From the IMG/VR virus record IMGVR_UViG_3300017598_000518, positions 1 to 39,893 of that record: a stretch of DNA of 39,893 nucleotides; one strand, given 5' to 3'. How positions within the stretch are numbered: the first letter of the stretch is position 1; each line of letters starts with the position of its first letter. This DNA is from a virus. The notes under the pieces were generated by a model. That model ran no database searches and was not told the origin of the DNA. It worked only from the letters and a program-made list of their open reading frames with translations. Of the stretch, positions 5,807 to 14,158 are shown piece after piece. Position numbers and translations under genes: made by a program.

Positions 5807-6217
5807 CTAGAATGGTGCGTCTGGTTCAGCCGCCTCTTGTACCAGTGTCCCTTCAGCGTCATTCTTGGCGTTGTTCAGATCAAGGTTGATGTACTGGCCA
5901 CGCTTTATCAACGGGGCCATGATCATCTTGCCGAGCAGTGCCTCCTTGAAGAGCTCCACCTCCCCCTTGCAGGGGATACCGAAACACTTCAGGTTCCACT
6001 TGACCAAGCCTACCTTCTGCTGATCCCACGCCATGATGTGAGTCATGGTCTTGCCCAAAGACGGGCCGTCGGTGAGCACCTCGAGCTTGAGGGACAGCAT
6101 CGTAGTGTCATTCTTTGCCTTGAACTCCCTCGACTCAGTCACCCGGAACAGCAAGTCCACGCCGAGCGGGAGATCTACCGCGTCGTCAGTGTCTGCATCG
6201 AAATCAAACCGAGGCAT
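5807..6217 (-). CDS. DUF669-like phage replication protein (136 aa)
   Basis: A 136-residue beta-rich protein matching the DUF669 pattern: N-terminal D-F-D-A, then LPLGVDLLFRVTESREFKAK, TTMLSLKLEVLTDGPSLGKT and a W/F-containing helix (VKWNLKCFGIPCKG). DUF669 genes are typically next to a Sak4-like ATPase in phages, as here (the ATPase ends four bases upstream). They are thought to be replication or recombination accessory proteins, possibly ssDNA-binding with an OB-like fold. The C-terminus is acidic and ends in aromatic Phe (AAEPDAPF), similar to the tails of SSB proteins. Confidence 0.75.
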   Translation of the reverse strand: MPRFDFDADTDDAVDLPLGVDLLFRVTESREFKAKNDTTMLSLKLEVLTDGPSLGKTMTHIMAWDQQKVGLVKWNLKCFGIPCKGEVELFKEALLGKMIMAPLIKRGQYINLDLNNAKNDAEGTLVQEAAEPDAPF

Positions 6218-6220
6218 GTG

Positions 6221-7108
6221 TCACTTTCCTTTCAGCCGTTCACCAATCTTCTCGATGGCAACGGCAGCCACCTCCGTTGGCAGGTCAGAGAAGTCGTCGA
6301 CCTTGGCCAAGCTACTCCTGCTGTACTTCAATGCCTTCTTATCCGCTTCGTCAAGCGATGTAACCATCGAACGCAGCAGCACAACCTGCTCCTCTGAGGC
6401 CAGCTGGACTGGGCAAGCCGTCCTCTCAAGCCTCTCCTTTCCATATCGACGAGCGAGTTCATCGTAGGACCAGCGGAACCTGTCATTCTGTGGAAACTCG
6501 TTGGGTAATCTCGACTTGCGCACATAAGCAAACCTTTCAGTCCGGTCTGCTGAGAGCATGAGTTGGAAGACCAGATCAAATATGAAGTCGGTCTTCTTAC
6601 CAGCATCAAACGTCTGGCCTGATAGCTCATGCTCTGCATTGTACGCATTCTTGTTGTGCGCGGTAGCGATGACATTCATGTCGAGAGAGGGTGAGGTCAG
6701 CAGCCGGCAAAGTCGGTAGTACTTCCGATTCGCCTTGCCGTAGTGCCTGCCGAACTCGTCACCGTACTGGTCCTCCATCTTGTCCACCTCGTGGGCATAG
6801 ATGGTGGTCAGTGGATCTATGAGAAGAGTGGTGTAACCATGCTGCTCCTTGATGAGGGCATGAACTTCCGCTATCGCCTCATCTAGCGTGTTGATGTGGG
6901 AGACGACTGATCCAGAGTCAAGGATCAGCTGGGGGTAGTGGTCAGTACCCTTCTCGCAGTCCAGGATGTAGGTGGTGGGAAGGATAGAGTTCCAGGTCTT
7001 CCCTGACCCAGCCTCCCCGAAGAGAAGCAACTTGAGCCTCTCCTCTTTCTCTCCATCAACAACTGGGGGTTTCCCCTTGAGGGAGGACGGAACGGTGGTT
7101 GTGGCCAT
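6221..7108 (-). CDS. Sak4-like RecA-fold ATPase (295 aa)
   Basis: A phage nucleotide-binding recombinase of the Sak4/RecA-like AAA_24 type. Walker A GEAGSGKT lies at residues 31-38, followed by a strand with D-C-E-K-G (50-54) and Walker B TTLLIDPLT (93-101, Asp98). A sensor-like strand MNVIATAHNK and the C-terminal basic strand region follow. These proteins bind ssDNA and, with an SSB, promote annealing during recombination and replication. I chose ATG 7108 over GTG 7114 for its spacing to GAAAGGACAA. It is the first gene of the replication block and is coupled to the DUF669-like gene. Confidence 0.8.
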   Translation of the reverse strand: MATTTVPSSLKGKPPVVDGEKEERLKLLLFGEAGSGKTWNSILPTTYILDCEKGTDHYPQLILDSGSVVSHINTLDEAIAEVHALIKEQHGYTTLLIDPLTTIYAHEVDKMEDQYGDEFGRHYGKANRKYYRLCRLLTSPSLDMNVIATAHNKNAYNAEHELSGQTFDAGKKTDFIFDLVFQLMLSADRTERFAYVRKSRLPNEFPQNDRFRWSYDELARRYGKERLERTACPVQLASEEQVVLLRSMVTSLDEADKKALKYSRSSLAKVDDFSDLPTEVAAVAIEKIGERLKGK

Positions 7109-7165
7109 GATCACTTGTCCTTTCTTAGTGGAGTGAACGACCGTCGGCTAGCGTAACCGATGCAC

Positions 7166-7204
7166 AAAAAAAGGTCCAGGGAAAACCTGGCGTTTCCCTG
7201 GACC
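7166..7204 (-). terminator. Strong intrinsic terminator of structural operon
   Basis: GGTCCAGGGAAA (7173-7184) and TTTCCCTGGACC (7193-7204) form a perfect 12-pair stem with an eight-base loop. In the minus-strand RNA it is followed by a run of seven U (the A run at 7166-7172). It sits 20 bases after the lipoprotein gene and before the Sak4-like ATPase gene, so it separates the late structural operon from the replication operon. Confidence 0.92.
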
Positions 7205-7223
7205 AGGAGTAGAAGGAGGTGTG

Positions 7224-7496
7224 TTATCCCAACATGCTACCTTTTGGAGCATCTTTTATCTTGGTGTATGTCTTCTTGCCAGCAAAGGCAACAAGGACAG
7301 CCGCAGCTGCGGTACCCAACACCTCTGCAACGGTGCCCCATGGTTGGGGCAGGAAGGGCGACACCTGGTGGACCGTCCTGGTCGCTTCTTCTGCTATGAT
7401 GTCAGCCCTTGTTCCTCCGTCCGGTGCGATGGCCTCACTCAACCAGGCGCAACCGGTCAGCAAGAGAACGCAACTCATCAAAGCCAGCGTCTTCAT
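7224..7496 (-). CDS. Lipoprotein, possible spanin-like or lysis protein (90 aa)
   Basis: The N-terminus is a lipoprotein signal (MKTLALMSCVLLLTGC; lipobox L-T-G-C with Cys16), so the mature protein should be anchored to a bacterial membrane. A second hydrophobic stretch (TVAEVLGTAAAAVLVAFAG, about 55-73) precedes a basic tail. The SD TAGGAGG is strong. It is the last gene of the late operon, where lysis genes often sit; phage lipoproteins there can be outer-membrane spanins, but the second hydrophobic helix is not typical. Lipidation would suit a Gram-negative host but does not prove one. Confidence 0.65.
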   Translation of the reverse strand: MKTLALMSCVLLLTGCAWLSEAIAPDGGTRADIIAEEATRTVHQVSPFLPQPWGTVAEVLGTAAAAVLVAFAGKKTYTKIKDAPKGSMLG

Positions 7497-7504
7497 GTGG
7501 CCTC

Positions 7505-10500
7505 CTATTCTTTCTTAGGCAGGTTGAACTCTTTCGTAATGGCATCCTCGAGCCAGTTGAACAGGCGGTAGGTACCAATCCAGTTCTGTGTCGGTGTTGT
7601 CCTACGCATGTTGTGGATGTCACTCTCGGTAAGCTGACCCTCCTTCAAGAGGTCAGTGACTGCCTCACCAAGGCGAGACACCATGCCTACCGATGGCCCT
7701 GCGATGGCCCCGAACCTATCTCGAGACATGTACCGTCGTGACACTCCAGCCCCGACGGCAGGGTTGATGCCAAACCGTCCGCCACTCCATTTCTCCATGA
7801 TCCCACTGGCATCGAATATCGGACCTGGCGTACCCGATCGCTCGATCCCAGCAACAATCCTCTGCTTCCAGTCTTTTTCCCATGGGTCACGACCAGCGAT
7901 AACGTCCTTGAGATGGTCAACCATAACCCCCAAGGCTATCGCGTGAACAAACCCAGCCGCCACATTAGCATCGCCGAGGCCAAAGAGTCGCTGACTACCA
8001 GAGATAGTCAGGCGGTTGGTGGCTGCGAACATGAAGGAACGGAACTGCCCCATAAGGCGAAGGAACGGCTTGGACATGAACCGTGGTTTGTCGCCAGCTG
8101 AAGGGGTAAGGATAGTACGACGAACATCTGAAATGACGGCCGTCTGGAAGATCCTCTTTATGTCGGCGTCCCATCTCTGGGACCTAGGCAGGTTTAGCTT
8201 GAACCCCTTGACCTCCCGCTGACCATGCTTGGCAAACTGATCTACAATGGCGTGGGCTGCATCGTCTGAGATCCCAGCCATTTGTAGGTTGCCTCGCACT
8301 AGCTTGGTTGCTCGTCCACCGACCAGGTCCATGGCGTCACGAAGGATGCGGTCAGCTGCCACAAGGGACATGGTTCCCTTCATGGCTGAGTTCCAAAAGG
8401 TTATCCCAGTAAGGTGGCCAAAGACATGGGTCGCAAGATCGCCTGTCCTCTCAGCGATAGATCCAGGCACCTCTGTGTCAACCAGGTCTCCCATCCGCAT
8501 GATCCGACCCTGATGGTTGTTGGCCATTTCAAGGGCAGGAATAATCCTGGCCAACTCCTCCGAATCCATGAGCTCAAGGACGGTTTTCTTCATATTGGGA
8601 GACCGGAACAGGGTACGAAGGGATCGGAGGTAAGGAGACACGCCATGAACAAACGTTCCCATGGCCATGTCAACAAGAGAAGAAATCAGCACCGTCCCCA
8701 GTTTGGACATGAAGTTGAGGTTGAGAAGCTGACGCTCTACCCTGAATGCCCAGTGGGCCGGATCAGAAGACATGCCAGCTGTGTTCCGCAACCGTTCCCG
8801 GATCAACTTGAAGTCTTCGATCTCACGCTTTTGCCTACGGCCCAGTCGCCGCCTCGCTCGGTCTGACTTGGCAACCGCCTTGAGATTGTCATAGTCTCGA
8901 GTGATGGCGCCTGCCACATGGTCAAGGCGGATAGCACGCTGGGCCTGCTCTTGACGCAATTCCTCGGCATTCAGCTTGAGTGCCTCGGTCTCTCTCAGCC
9001 GGCCAGCCTCCGTAGACAGATCCAGCGCCTTTGGCCGTTGCTTGTGTATCTTACGGATCTCTTTCTCAACTGCCTTGAGTTCCTTGCGAACGGCTGACAG
9101 CTTATCCTTGGTCGCTTTGTCCGCCTTCTTGCCAAGATCCTCCAAGGGGTAGATCTTACGTGCAACCTCTTCCCTTTCGCCGATGAGCTTCTCGAGCTTC
9201 TCCGCAAGACGGAAGTCCCCTTTCTTGAGAGAGAATGACAACTCACCCACCTTGCCGAGATCATGGAGACGGGCGTTGAGTAAATCCAATGGCCTCACGT
9301 CACCCGACTCGACTGCTTGAGCGGTGACAGCAACCGCATCATCCCATGCGTTACGGATCGCCTTGCTTGTGGCAGCATTGAATGCCCTGGCAATTTCTGT
9401 ATCCGGCCCAGTCCTGTTAGTGAGCCTACGCATGAGGACGAATGCGTCCCTTTCAATCCAATCTCTTGCCAACGTGGACTTTATGCGGATCAATCGACGA
9501 CGAGCAGATCCAGGCAGGGTGATGATCATGCTGGGTGCTACCCCCGTAGGAGAGCCTAGAATGTGATCAATCACCTCGTCGGCAACATCGTCAAGTTCCT
9601 TGCCAGCAAAGCCCTGTTCTCGAAAGTGTGGGTACAGCACCTCGTCCTTGTACCCTTGCTTGTCGAGCTCGATCCTCTTGTTGCGCCACACTCGAGAAGC
9701 ATGGGTCGGGTCCACGCTGTTCTCGCCAGCACTCGAGTAGATCCCGACCTCCTTGCCCTCACGAAAGGCTGTGTCGTAGAAGTCCCTAGTAACCCTTGCC
9801 CCCTTGGCGAGGAACTTCTGGGCCTCCTCGCTTGAAATCCTGGTCGCGTCCGCGACATCCCCAATGAAGTTGGCTTCGGTAATTTCCTCCCGGAATGCTT
9901 TGAAACTGGGAATCGTCCTGTCCCCGGTCTTCTTGTAGTCCCTCCAGATCTTGTGAATCTGGAACTCTTTGTCGGCCTCCCGCATGTAGTGCGCTTCGGT
10001 TGCCGACTCTATGTTCATTTGTATGTGTGGCTTACGTCGTAGGAACGGGGTGTCGGAGGCGACAGAAGCGAACAGCCTAGCTGACGGTGACTGAGAGGTA
10101 GACAAGGCACCGACTGGATTCCACCGGAACCCATAGCGGAGAGACTTCTTCCAGATCCCACCTGGTAGGACGAGCTCAGCCAGCTCTGGATCCACGTTCC
10201 GCAGCTTATCTGCAAGACGGCGAGCCTGGGCCGGTCCCGACAGCCCAATCCATTCCTTCGGGTTCTCAAACGCCTCAGCCATGGCCGTTTTGACCCCCAG
10301 CGTGTCGATCCTGGCCTCTATCTCAGCTGCCCTTGCCAGCTCCGCTGCACGCTTTGCCCCCCAGAGGCCTACAGCGCCGCCTAGGGCCCCAGTGAAAACA
10401 CCTGCCCCCACTACGTTGTACAGACTCTCCTCAAGGCTGCGGGTCTCCTGGACCCCCTGTAGGCCCAGCTCCGAAAGGGTTGTAGCGGCAACCCCAGCTG

Positions 10501-10996
10501 CCCCCACCTGACCGGCACCTCTGAGGAAGGGACGGATCACCTGACCAGCCTTGGCCACCTTGGCCAAAGACCCGACCGGGAAGCCGATCTCTGGAGAGAG
10601 GACGCTCCCCAGCATGGAGGCCCCTATGCCAAGGAGACCACCAGCCTGAATGGTCTTGGTGTCCTCCATCTCCTTGCGGATCTTGGACTTGAGGCGGTCA
10701 CTGACTTGCCTGTTCATGGTGTAGGCGAAGGCGAACCGGTAGTCTTCAGGAATGTTGGCCAGGTAGTCACCCTCAAATGGGTTCCAGTTCACGTCTACTG
10801 ACAGGTCAGGGGCTGGAGCGGTGAAGTTCTCATAAAGCCCATAGAAGGTGCTCTCCCGGCGGAAGCCAGCAGTCGTAAGATCCCACAAGGACGGGGATTC
10901 TGCCTCCTTCGGTGGCGGGGTATAGAACTCAAGAGCCGAGCCGAGCCCGATAGGGTTTCGGAACTTGGACTGTTCCTCTAGCGGGACGATAGGCAT
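7505..10996 (-). CDS. Large internal virion / DNA ejection protein (1163 aa)
   Basis: A 1163-residue protein at the end of the virion block, after two other probable internal virion proteins, in the position of T7 gp16-type ejection proteins. Residues about 115-215 hold several Gly/Ala-rich hydrophobic helices (GGLLGIGASMLGSVL, NVVGAGVFTGALGGAVGLWG) that could insert into a membrane. Residues about 600-740 are Lys/Glu-rich coiled coil. The C-terminal region has long amphipathic helices. I see no lysozyme or transglycosylase motif by eye. The role inferred is genome delivery across the cell envelope. Confidence 0.65.
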   Translation of the reverse strand: MPIVPLEEQSKFRNPIGLGSALEFYTPPPKEAESPSLWDLTTAGFRRESTFYGLYENFTAPAPDLSVDVNWNPFEGDYLANIPEDYRFAFAYTMNRQVSDRLKSKIRKEMEDTKTIQAGGLLGIGASMLGSVLSPEIGFPVGSLAKVAKAGQVIRPFLRGAGQVGAAGVAATTLSELGLQGVQETRSLEESLYNVVGAGVFTGALGGAVGLWGAKRAAELARAAEIEARIDTLGVKTAMAEAFENPKEWIGLSGPAQARRLADKLRNVDPELAELVLPGGIWKKSLRYGFRWNPVGALSTSQSPSARLFASVASDTPFLRRKPHIQMNIESATEAHYMREADKEFQIHKIWRDYKKTGDRTIPSFKAFREEITEANFIGDVADATRISSEEAQKFLAKGARVTRDFYDTAFREGKEVGIYSSAGENSVDPTHASRVWRNKRIELDKQGYKDEVLYPHFREQGFAGKELDDVADEVIDHILGSPTGVAPSMIITLPGSARRRLIRIKSTLARDWIERDAFVLMRRLTNRTGPDTEIARAFNAATSKAIRNAWDDAVAVTAQAVESGDVRPLDLLNARLHDLGKVGELSFSLKKGDFRLAEKLEKLIGEREEVARKIYPLEDLGKKADKATKDKLSAVRKELKAVEKEIRKIHKQRPKALDLSTEAGRLRETEALKLNAEELRQEQAQRAIRLDHVAGAITRDYDNLKAVAKSDRARRRLGRRQKREIEDFKLIRERLRNTAGMSSDPAHWAFRVERQLLNLNFMSKLGTVLISSLVDMAMGTFVHGVSPYLRSLRTLFRSPNMKKTVLELMDSEELARIIPALEMANNHQGRIMRMGDLVDTEVPGSIAERTGDLATHVFGHLTGITFWNSAMKGTMSLVAADRILRDAMDLVGGRATKLVRGNLQMAGISDDAAHAIVDQFAKHGQREVKGFKLNLPRSQRWDADIKRIFQTAVISDVRRTILTPSAGDKPRFMSKPFLRLMGQFRSFMFAATNRLTISGSQRLFGLGDANVAAGFVHAIALGVMVDHLKDVIAGRDPWEKDWKQRIVAGIERSGTPGPIFDASGIMEKWSGGRFGINPAVGAGVSRRYMSRDRFGAIAGPSVGMVSRLGEAVTDLLKEGQLTESDIHNMRRTTPTQNWIGTYRLFNWLEDAITKEFNLPKKE

Positions 10997-10999
10997 GGC

Positions 11000-13288
11000 C
11001 TATTGATTATCCTTCCTGACGCCAAGGATACGTTCGGCACGCTTGAGCATCTCCTGAAGGGTCGGGGCTAGATTGGCTGGCTCCTCGCCCTTCTTGCCCT
11101 CGCCCCGTAGCACTTTCAGGGCTTCTTGCGTGTCTGCCTCCTTGGCCACACGCTCCTGATGAATCCCTTCGGCGGTTAGTTCATCGTCCTTCTTTTCCGG
11201 TGCAGCCCCCGGCCACCACCCAGCCATAGGATTACCGTCCTTGCTCTCTGCCAACTTGAACTCACCGTCAGCAATCTTGTACACGTCATAGAGATAGGGT
11301 GTTTCGGCTGAGCCACCTGCTTCTGTGGGCTGAGTGATTAGGACCACGTCCTCCAAGTCCACTCCCGCAGCCAACTCTTTCCTCAGCGCCTTCTGTGAGT
11401 GCAAACCATACACCTGTTCAGGACCGTACCGCATCCACCGAGCCGCCGTGGTTGACCTGTCCACACGCCACTGTGAATACAAGGTATTCCATGCAGCCTT
11501 ACGGGCTGTCGCAATGTCTGGTACACCAGCTAAAAAGTATGCCTCTACCAGCTCTGAGTATTGTTCTTGCATCAAAGGCGTAGAATCAGGACGACCAGTA
11601 CCAGGCAGATCAACAATGTAGCTTTCTATCTGTTCGAGATTGCCAACCTCCATCTTCTCAAGAGCAGCAAATGCTGTGGCTGCCCCACCCTTCACCTTCT
11701 CAACCGAAGAGAACTTGGACATAGCAGCCGCAACCGCCTGGTTTTTCGGCATCCCGTTCTCAAGATTGTCGTGGATCTTGAGCATAATGGTGCCGTCTCG
11801 AGCTCCAGCAGAATCAAGGGTTTCGCCCACCCGATGAGAAGCAATCAGCGCCTCGTTATCGTTAGCGATCAAGCCATAGACAGTCGCTGCTCTGACCACG
11901 TTGTCTACATCGTCCGAATGCAACCAGCCAGAGAGGGTAGCCATGTACTGAGGGATGAAGACCTGGCCTTGGACTACGTTCCTCGCAATGTTGGCAGCTG
12001 CCTCCTCTGCTGGCACATTCACAACATCATGCTCAAAGAGATCTGTAAGGTACTTCTTCTTCAGGCCCTGTTGCTCAGCTGTCCCAGCTGGACCACCCGC
12101 CATGAACAACTGTCGACCCCTTATGAATTCCGCTGCCTCCAGACCTATCTCGATCCTGGCTTCGGCGAGACCAGAACGTGCTCTGGTAAGGAGGGGATCC
12201 TTGACATTCTTCGGCAGGCCAGCTAGATCTTCCTCAAGGTCAAGCTCAAGAGCTGCAAGGTACTCATTGTTTGTCCGCAATACCCCGCCAATACCAACCC
12301 CATCCTCTGGTATCGGCACAGCCCCTGCCTTTACTGACCTTCGGTTGAAGGTACTATCCACATGCCCACGCAAGATGCGCATGGCCATCGTCCGCTTCTC
12401 AGCAAGGTACTCTCCTGGCAACCCCAACCCCTCATAGGCACCAGTCATAATTTCGTGGGCTTCGCCAAATGCCTCTTCAGACTCCGGTACGCCTAGCTTG
12501 GTTGCAAAATAAGAATCCCACGCAGCAAGATCAGCCTTACGGAGATAGTCCTTTAACGCCTCTTCTGAATCCCACTCTATCGTGGAAGCGAACGCCCTTG
12601 TCTGTTCCCGAAAGGCAGACACCTCCATCACAGTGTTCAGGGTCGGAGGAGCAAGGCCAACCTTGAGCTGGAGTTGCTGTTCTTCTTGCCGCTTCCGCTT
12701 TTGCTGTTCCTTCAAGAGGAGAGGAGCGCCAGCCTTGAACTTTCCCAACGTCTCTTCCGCTTTGAGTTCGAACCGCCGTCGACCATCGGCAGAAGTAATC
12801 CCCTTAGCGATTTCCTCAAATCCCTCAGCTAGTTGTTCGTAACGATCCTCGACGATGAGCTGTTGTTCCACTGGATCAGGAACAAGCCCGACGTCATCGA
12901 AGTTCTGAACCTTTGCATGGATCCCCTGTATCGGACCAATCGCCTTCGCTAGTTCAAGGTCGCCAACCTTCTTGTCCTCCGCCTCCGCCTCTCGAGCCTC
13001 TTTGTTCAGTTTCTTCGTGTCGATAGCCTCGCCACGCTGGAAGACAGCCTCCTCTCGGCGCCGCTCACGAACAGTATCGTACTTTGCCTCAAGCCGATCG
13101 CGTTCTTGCTCTCGTCGAAGACGATCAGCCTCGTTACCAAGGCGACGGCCAACGCCGAGTAGCGCACCACCGACACCAACACCCGCCCGCTCCGCCAAAC
13201 CGGCACCCTCACTAGGCAGGTAAGGAGACTCTGTGACCTGACCCAGACGGGGGTCAACTCTTCGGGTAGGTATTCGAATCCTAGGCAC
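11000..13288 (-). CDS. Internal virion protein, T7 gp15-like position (762 aa)
   Basis: A GTG start at 13286-13288 is chosen because GAGGGAGAG lies just upstream and the previous gene's stop is next to it; a longer frame (13318) would intrude into that gene. The 762-residue product is largely helical: a Gly-rich N-terminus (GVGVGGALLGVGRR), a long Glu/Lys/Arg coiled coil (about 45-210) and a helical-repeat C-terminal half, ending in charged tails. This suits internal virion proteins of short-tailed phages. The next gene starts four bases downstream. Assignment is mainly from position and size. Confidence 0.6.
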   Translation of the reverse strand: MPRIRIPTRRVDPRLGQVTESPYLPSEGAGLAERAGVGVGGALLGVGRRLGNEADRLRREQERDRLEAKYDTVRERRREEAVFQRGEAIDTKKLNKEAREAEAEDKKVGDLELAKAIGPIQGIHAKVQNFDDVGLVPDPVEQQLIVEDRYEQLAEGFEEIAKGITSADGRRRFELKAEETLGKFKAGAPLLLKEQQKRKRQEEQQLQLKVGLAPPTLNTVMEVSAFREQTRAFASTIEWDSEEALKDYLRKADLAAWDSYFATKLGVPESEEAFGEAHEIMTGAYEGLGLPGEYLAEKRTMAMRILRGHVDSTFNRRSVKAGAVPIPEDGVGIGGVLRTNNEYLAALELDLEEDLAGLPKNVKDPLLTRARSGLAEARIEIGLEAAEFIRGRQLFMAGGPAGTAEQQGLKKKYLTDLFEHDVVNVPAEEAAANIARNVVQGQVFIPQYMATLSGWLHSDDVDNVVRAATVYGLIANDNEALIASHRVGETLDSAGARDGTIMLKIHDNLENGMPKNQAVAAAMSKFSSVEKVKGGAATAFAALEKMEVGNLEQIESYIVDLPGTGRPDSTPLMQEQYSELVEAYFLAGVPDIATARKAAWNTLYSQWRVDRSTTAARWMRYGPEQVYGLHSQKALRKELAAGVDLEDVVLITQPTEAGGSAETPYLYDVYKIADGEFKLAESKDGNPMAGWWPGAAPEKKDDELTAEGIHQERVAKEADTQEALKVLRGEGKKGEEPANLAPTLQEMLKRAERILGVRKDNQ

Positions 13289-13289
13289 G

Positions 13290-13748
13290 TTACTCTCCCT
13301 CGAGACCAGCCATTCCAATCTTCAACAGCTCACCAATGCCAGCGATGCCAACTCCGATGCCCTTACGAGTACCAGCAGCTCTAGCTCTGCGGCCCGCCTT
13401 CTTGATGTTGGACTCCTGCTTGGTAGCACCAGTCAGGATGCGGTTGCTATCCCGAAGGCCAGCCAAGAGAGAATCAAGGGTTACTATTGCAGGCATCCCC
13501 ACGCCCTCAAGGCCAGCTGCCCCGAAAGCAGCCCGTTGTGAACCAGCAAGGCGAGCAGCTTGCTCACGCTTGACCTTGGCCTGCTGCTCTCCTGCCGTCC
13601 TGACCTGTTGCGCTTGCCGGTAAGCGGCACGCTTCTCTTCTCGCCCACCTTTTTCTGCCTGATAGACCCCGTAAGCAGTGCCACCTGCTGAGGTGGATAG
13701 CCCACCCACAACCGCAAGGGTTACCGGGTCCTCGCTGTCTAACGACAT
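13290..13748 (-). CDS. Internal virion protein, T7 gp14-like position (152 aa)
   Basis: A 152-residue Ala/Gly-rich protein with a hydrophobic N-terminal part (TLAVVGGLSTSAGGTAYGVY), a basic coiled coil (EEKRAAYRQAQQVRTAGEQQAKVKREQAA, about 35-65) and Gly-rich helical segments near the C-terminus (GIGVGIAGIGELLKIGMAG). This matches small internal virion proteins (gp14 type) that help form the ejection channel. It overlaps the GNAT-like gene by ten bases. Order and character, not sequence identity, support the call. Confidence 0.6.
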   Translation of the reverse strand: MSLDSEDPVTLAVVGGLSTSAGGTAYGVYQAEKGGREEKRAAYRQAQQVRTAGEQQAKVKREQAARLAGSQRAAFGAAGLEGVGMPAIVTLDSLLAGLRDSNRILTGATKQESNIKKAGRRARAAGTRKGIGVGIAGIGELLKIGMAGLEGE

Positions 13749-14158
13749 GAGCCCGCCTCCAATCTGTACAGTTTGCAGCTGCCTTCCGGCAGGTCTACGT
13801 GTTCAAGGAATTCAAAGCCAAGCCACTCAACGAAACGAATGCCCCACTCTTGAACGTGGGCATACACGCAACCCTCCGACTGAACGAAGGGATACAATAC
13901 CGACTTCACAATCCGACAGAACCTACGAAGGTCCATCCCCCTCGTCATCACACACCAAACCTCAGTGCCGCAGTAGTTCTCGATGAATCCAAAGAACGCC
14001 TCCGGCGCATGGTTGTCATTCAGCAGCGTCCAGCCAGCTAAGTGTTCCTTCACAAGCCAGCCCCGGATATCGGAGCCACCGATCAGGTCCTCTTCTGGCA
14101 CCATGTCCATGTGGCATGGCTCGAACACAACTAGGTCTAGTTTAGTCTCCGTATTCAT
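13739..14158 (-). CDS. GNAT-like / internal virion protein A-like (139 aa)
   Basis: A 139-residue protein resembling the GNAT-fold proteins that occupy the gp13 (internal virion protein A) slot in T7-like phages: an N-terminal VVFEPCHMDMVPEEDL strand-helix, a strand with a bulge (AFFGFIENYCGTEVWCVMT), a helix (LRRFCRIVKSVLYPF) and a closing strand pair (WGIRFVEWLGFEFLEHVDLP). The Q/RxxGxG/A acetyl-CoA loop is not evident, so it may be structural. It sits between tail tubular protein B and the gp14-like gene, as expected. Confidence 0.6.
   Translation of the reverse strand: MNTETKLDLVVFEPCHMDMVPEEDLIGGSDIRGWLVKEHLAGWTLLNDNHAPEAFFGFIENYCGTEVWCVMTRGMDLRRFCRIVKSVLYPFVQSEGCVYAHVQEWGIRFVEWLGFEFLEHVDLPEGSCKLYRLEAGSCR

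Noticed and set aside
5837-6397. 186-residue plus-strand frame opposite the DUF669-like gene
   Set aside because: Antisense shadow of a recognised gene; no SD.
11561-12226. 221-residue plus-strand frame opposite an internal virion gene
   Set aside because: Antisense shadow within a large structural gene, with no upstream signals.
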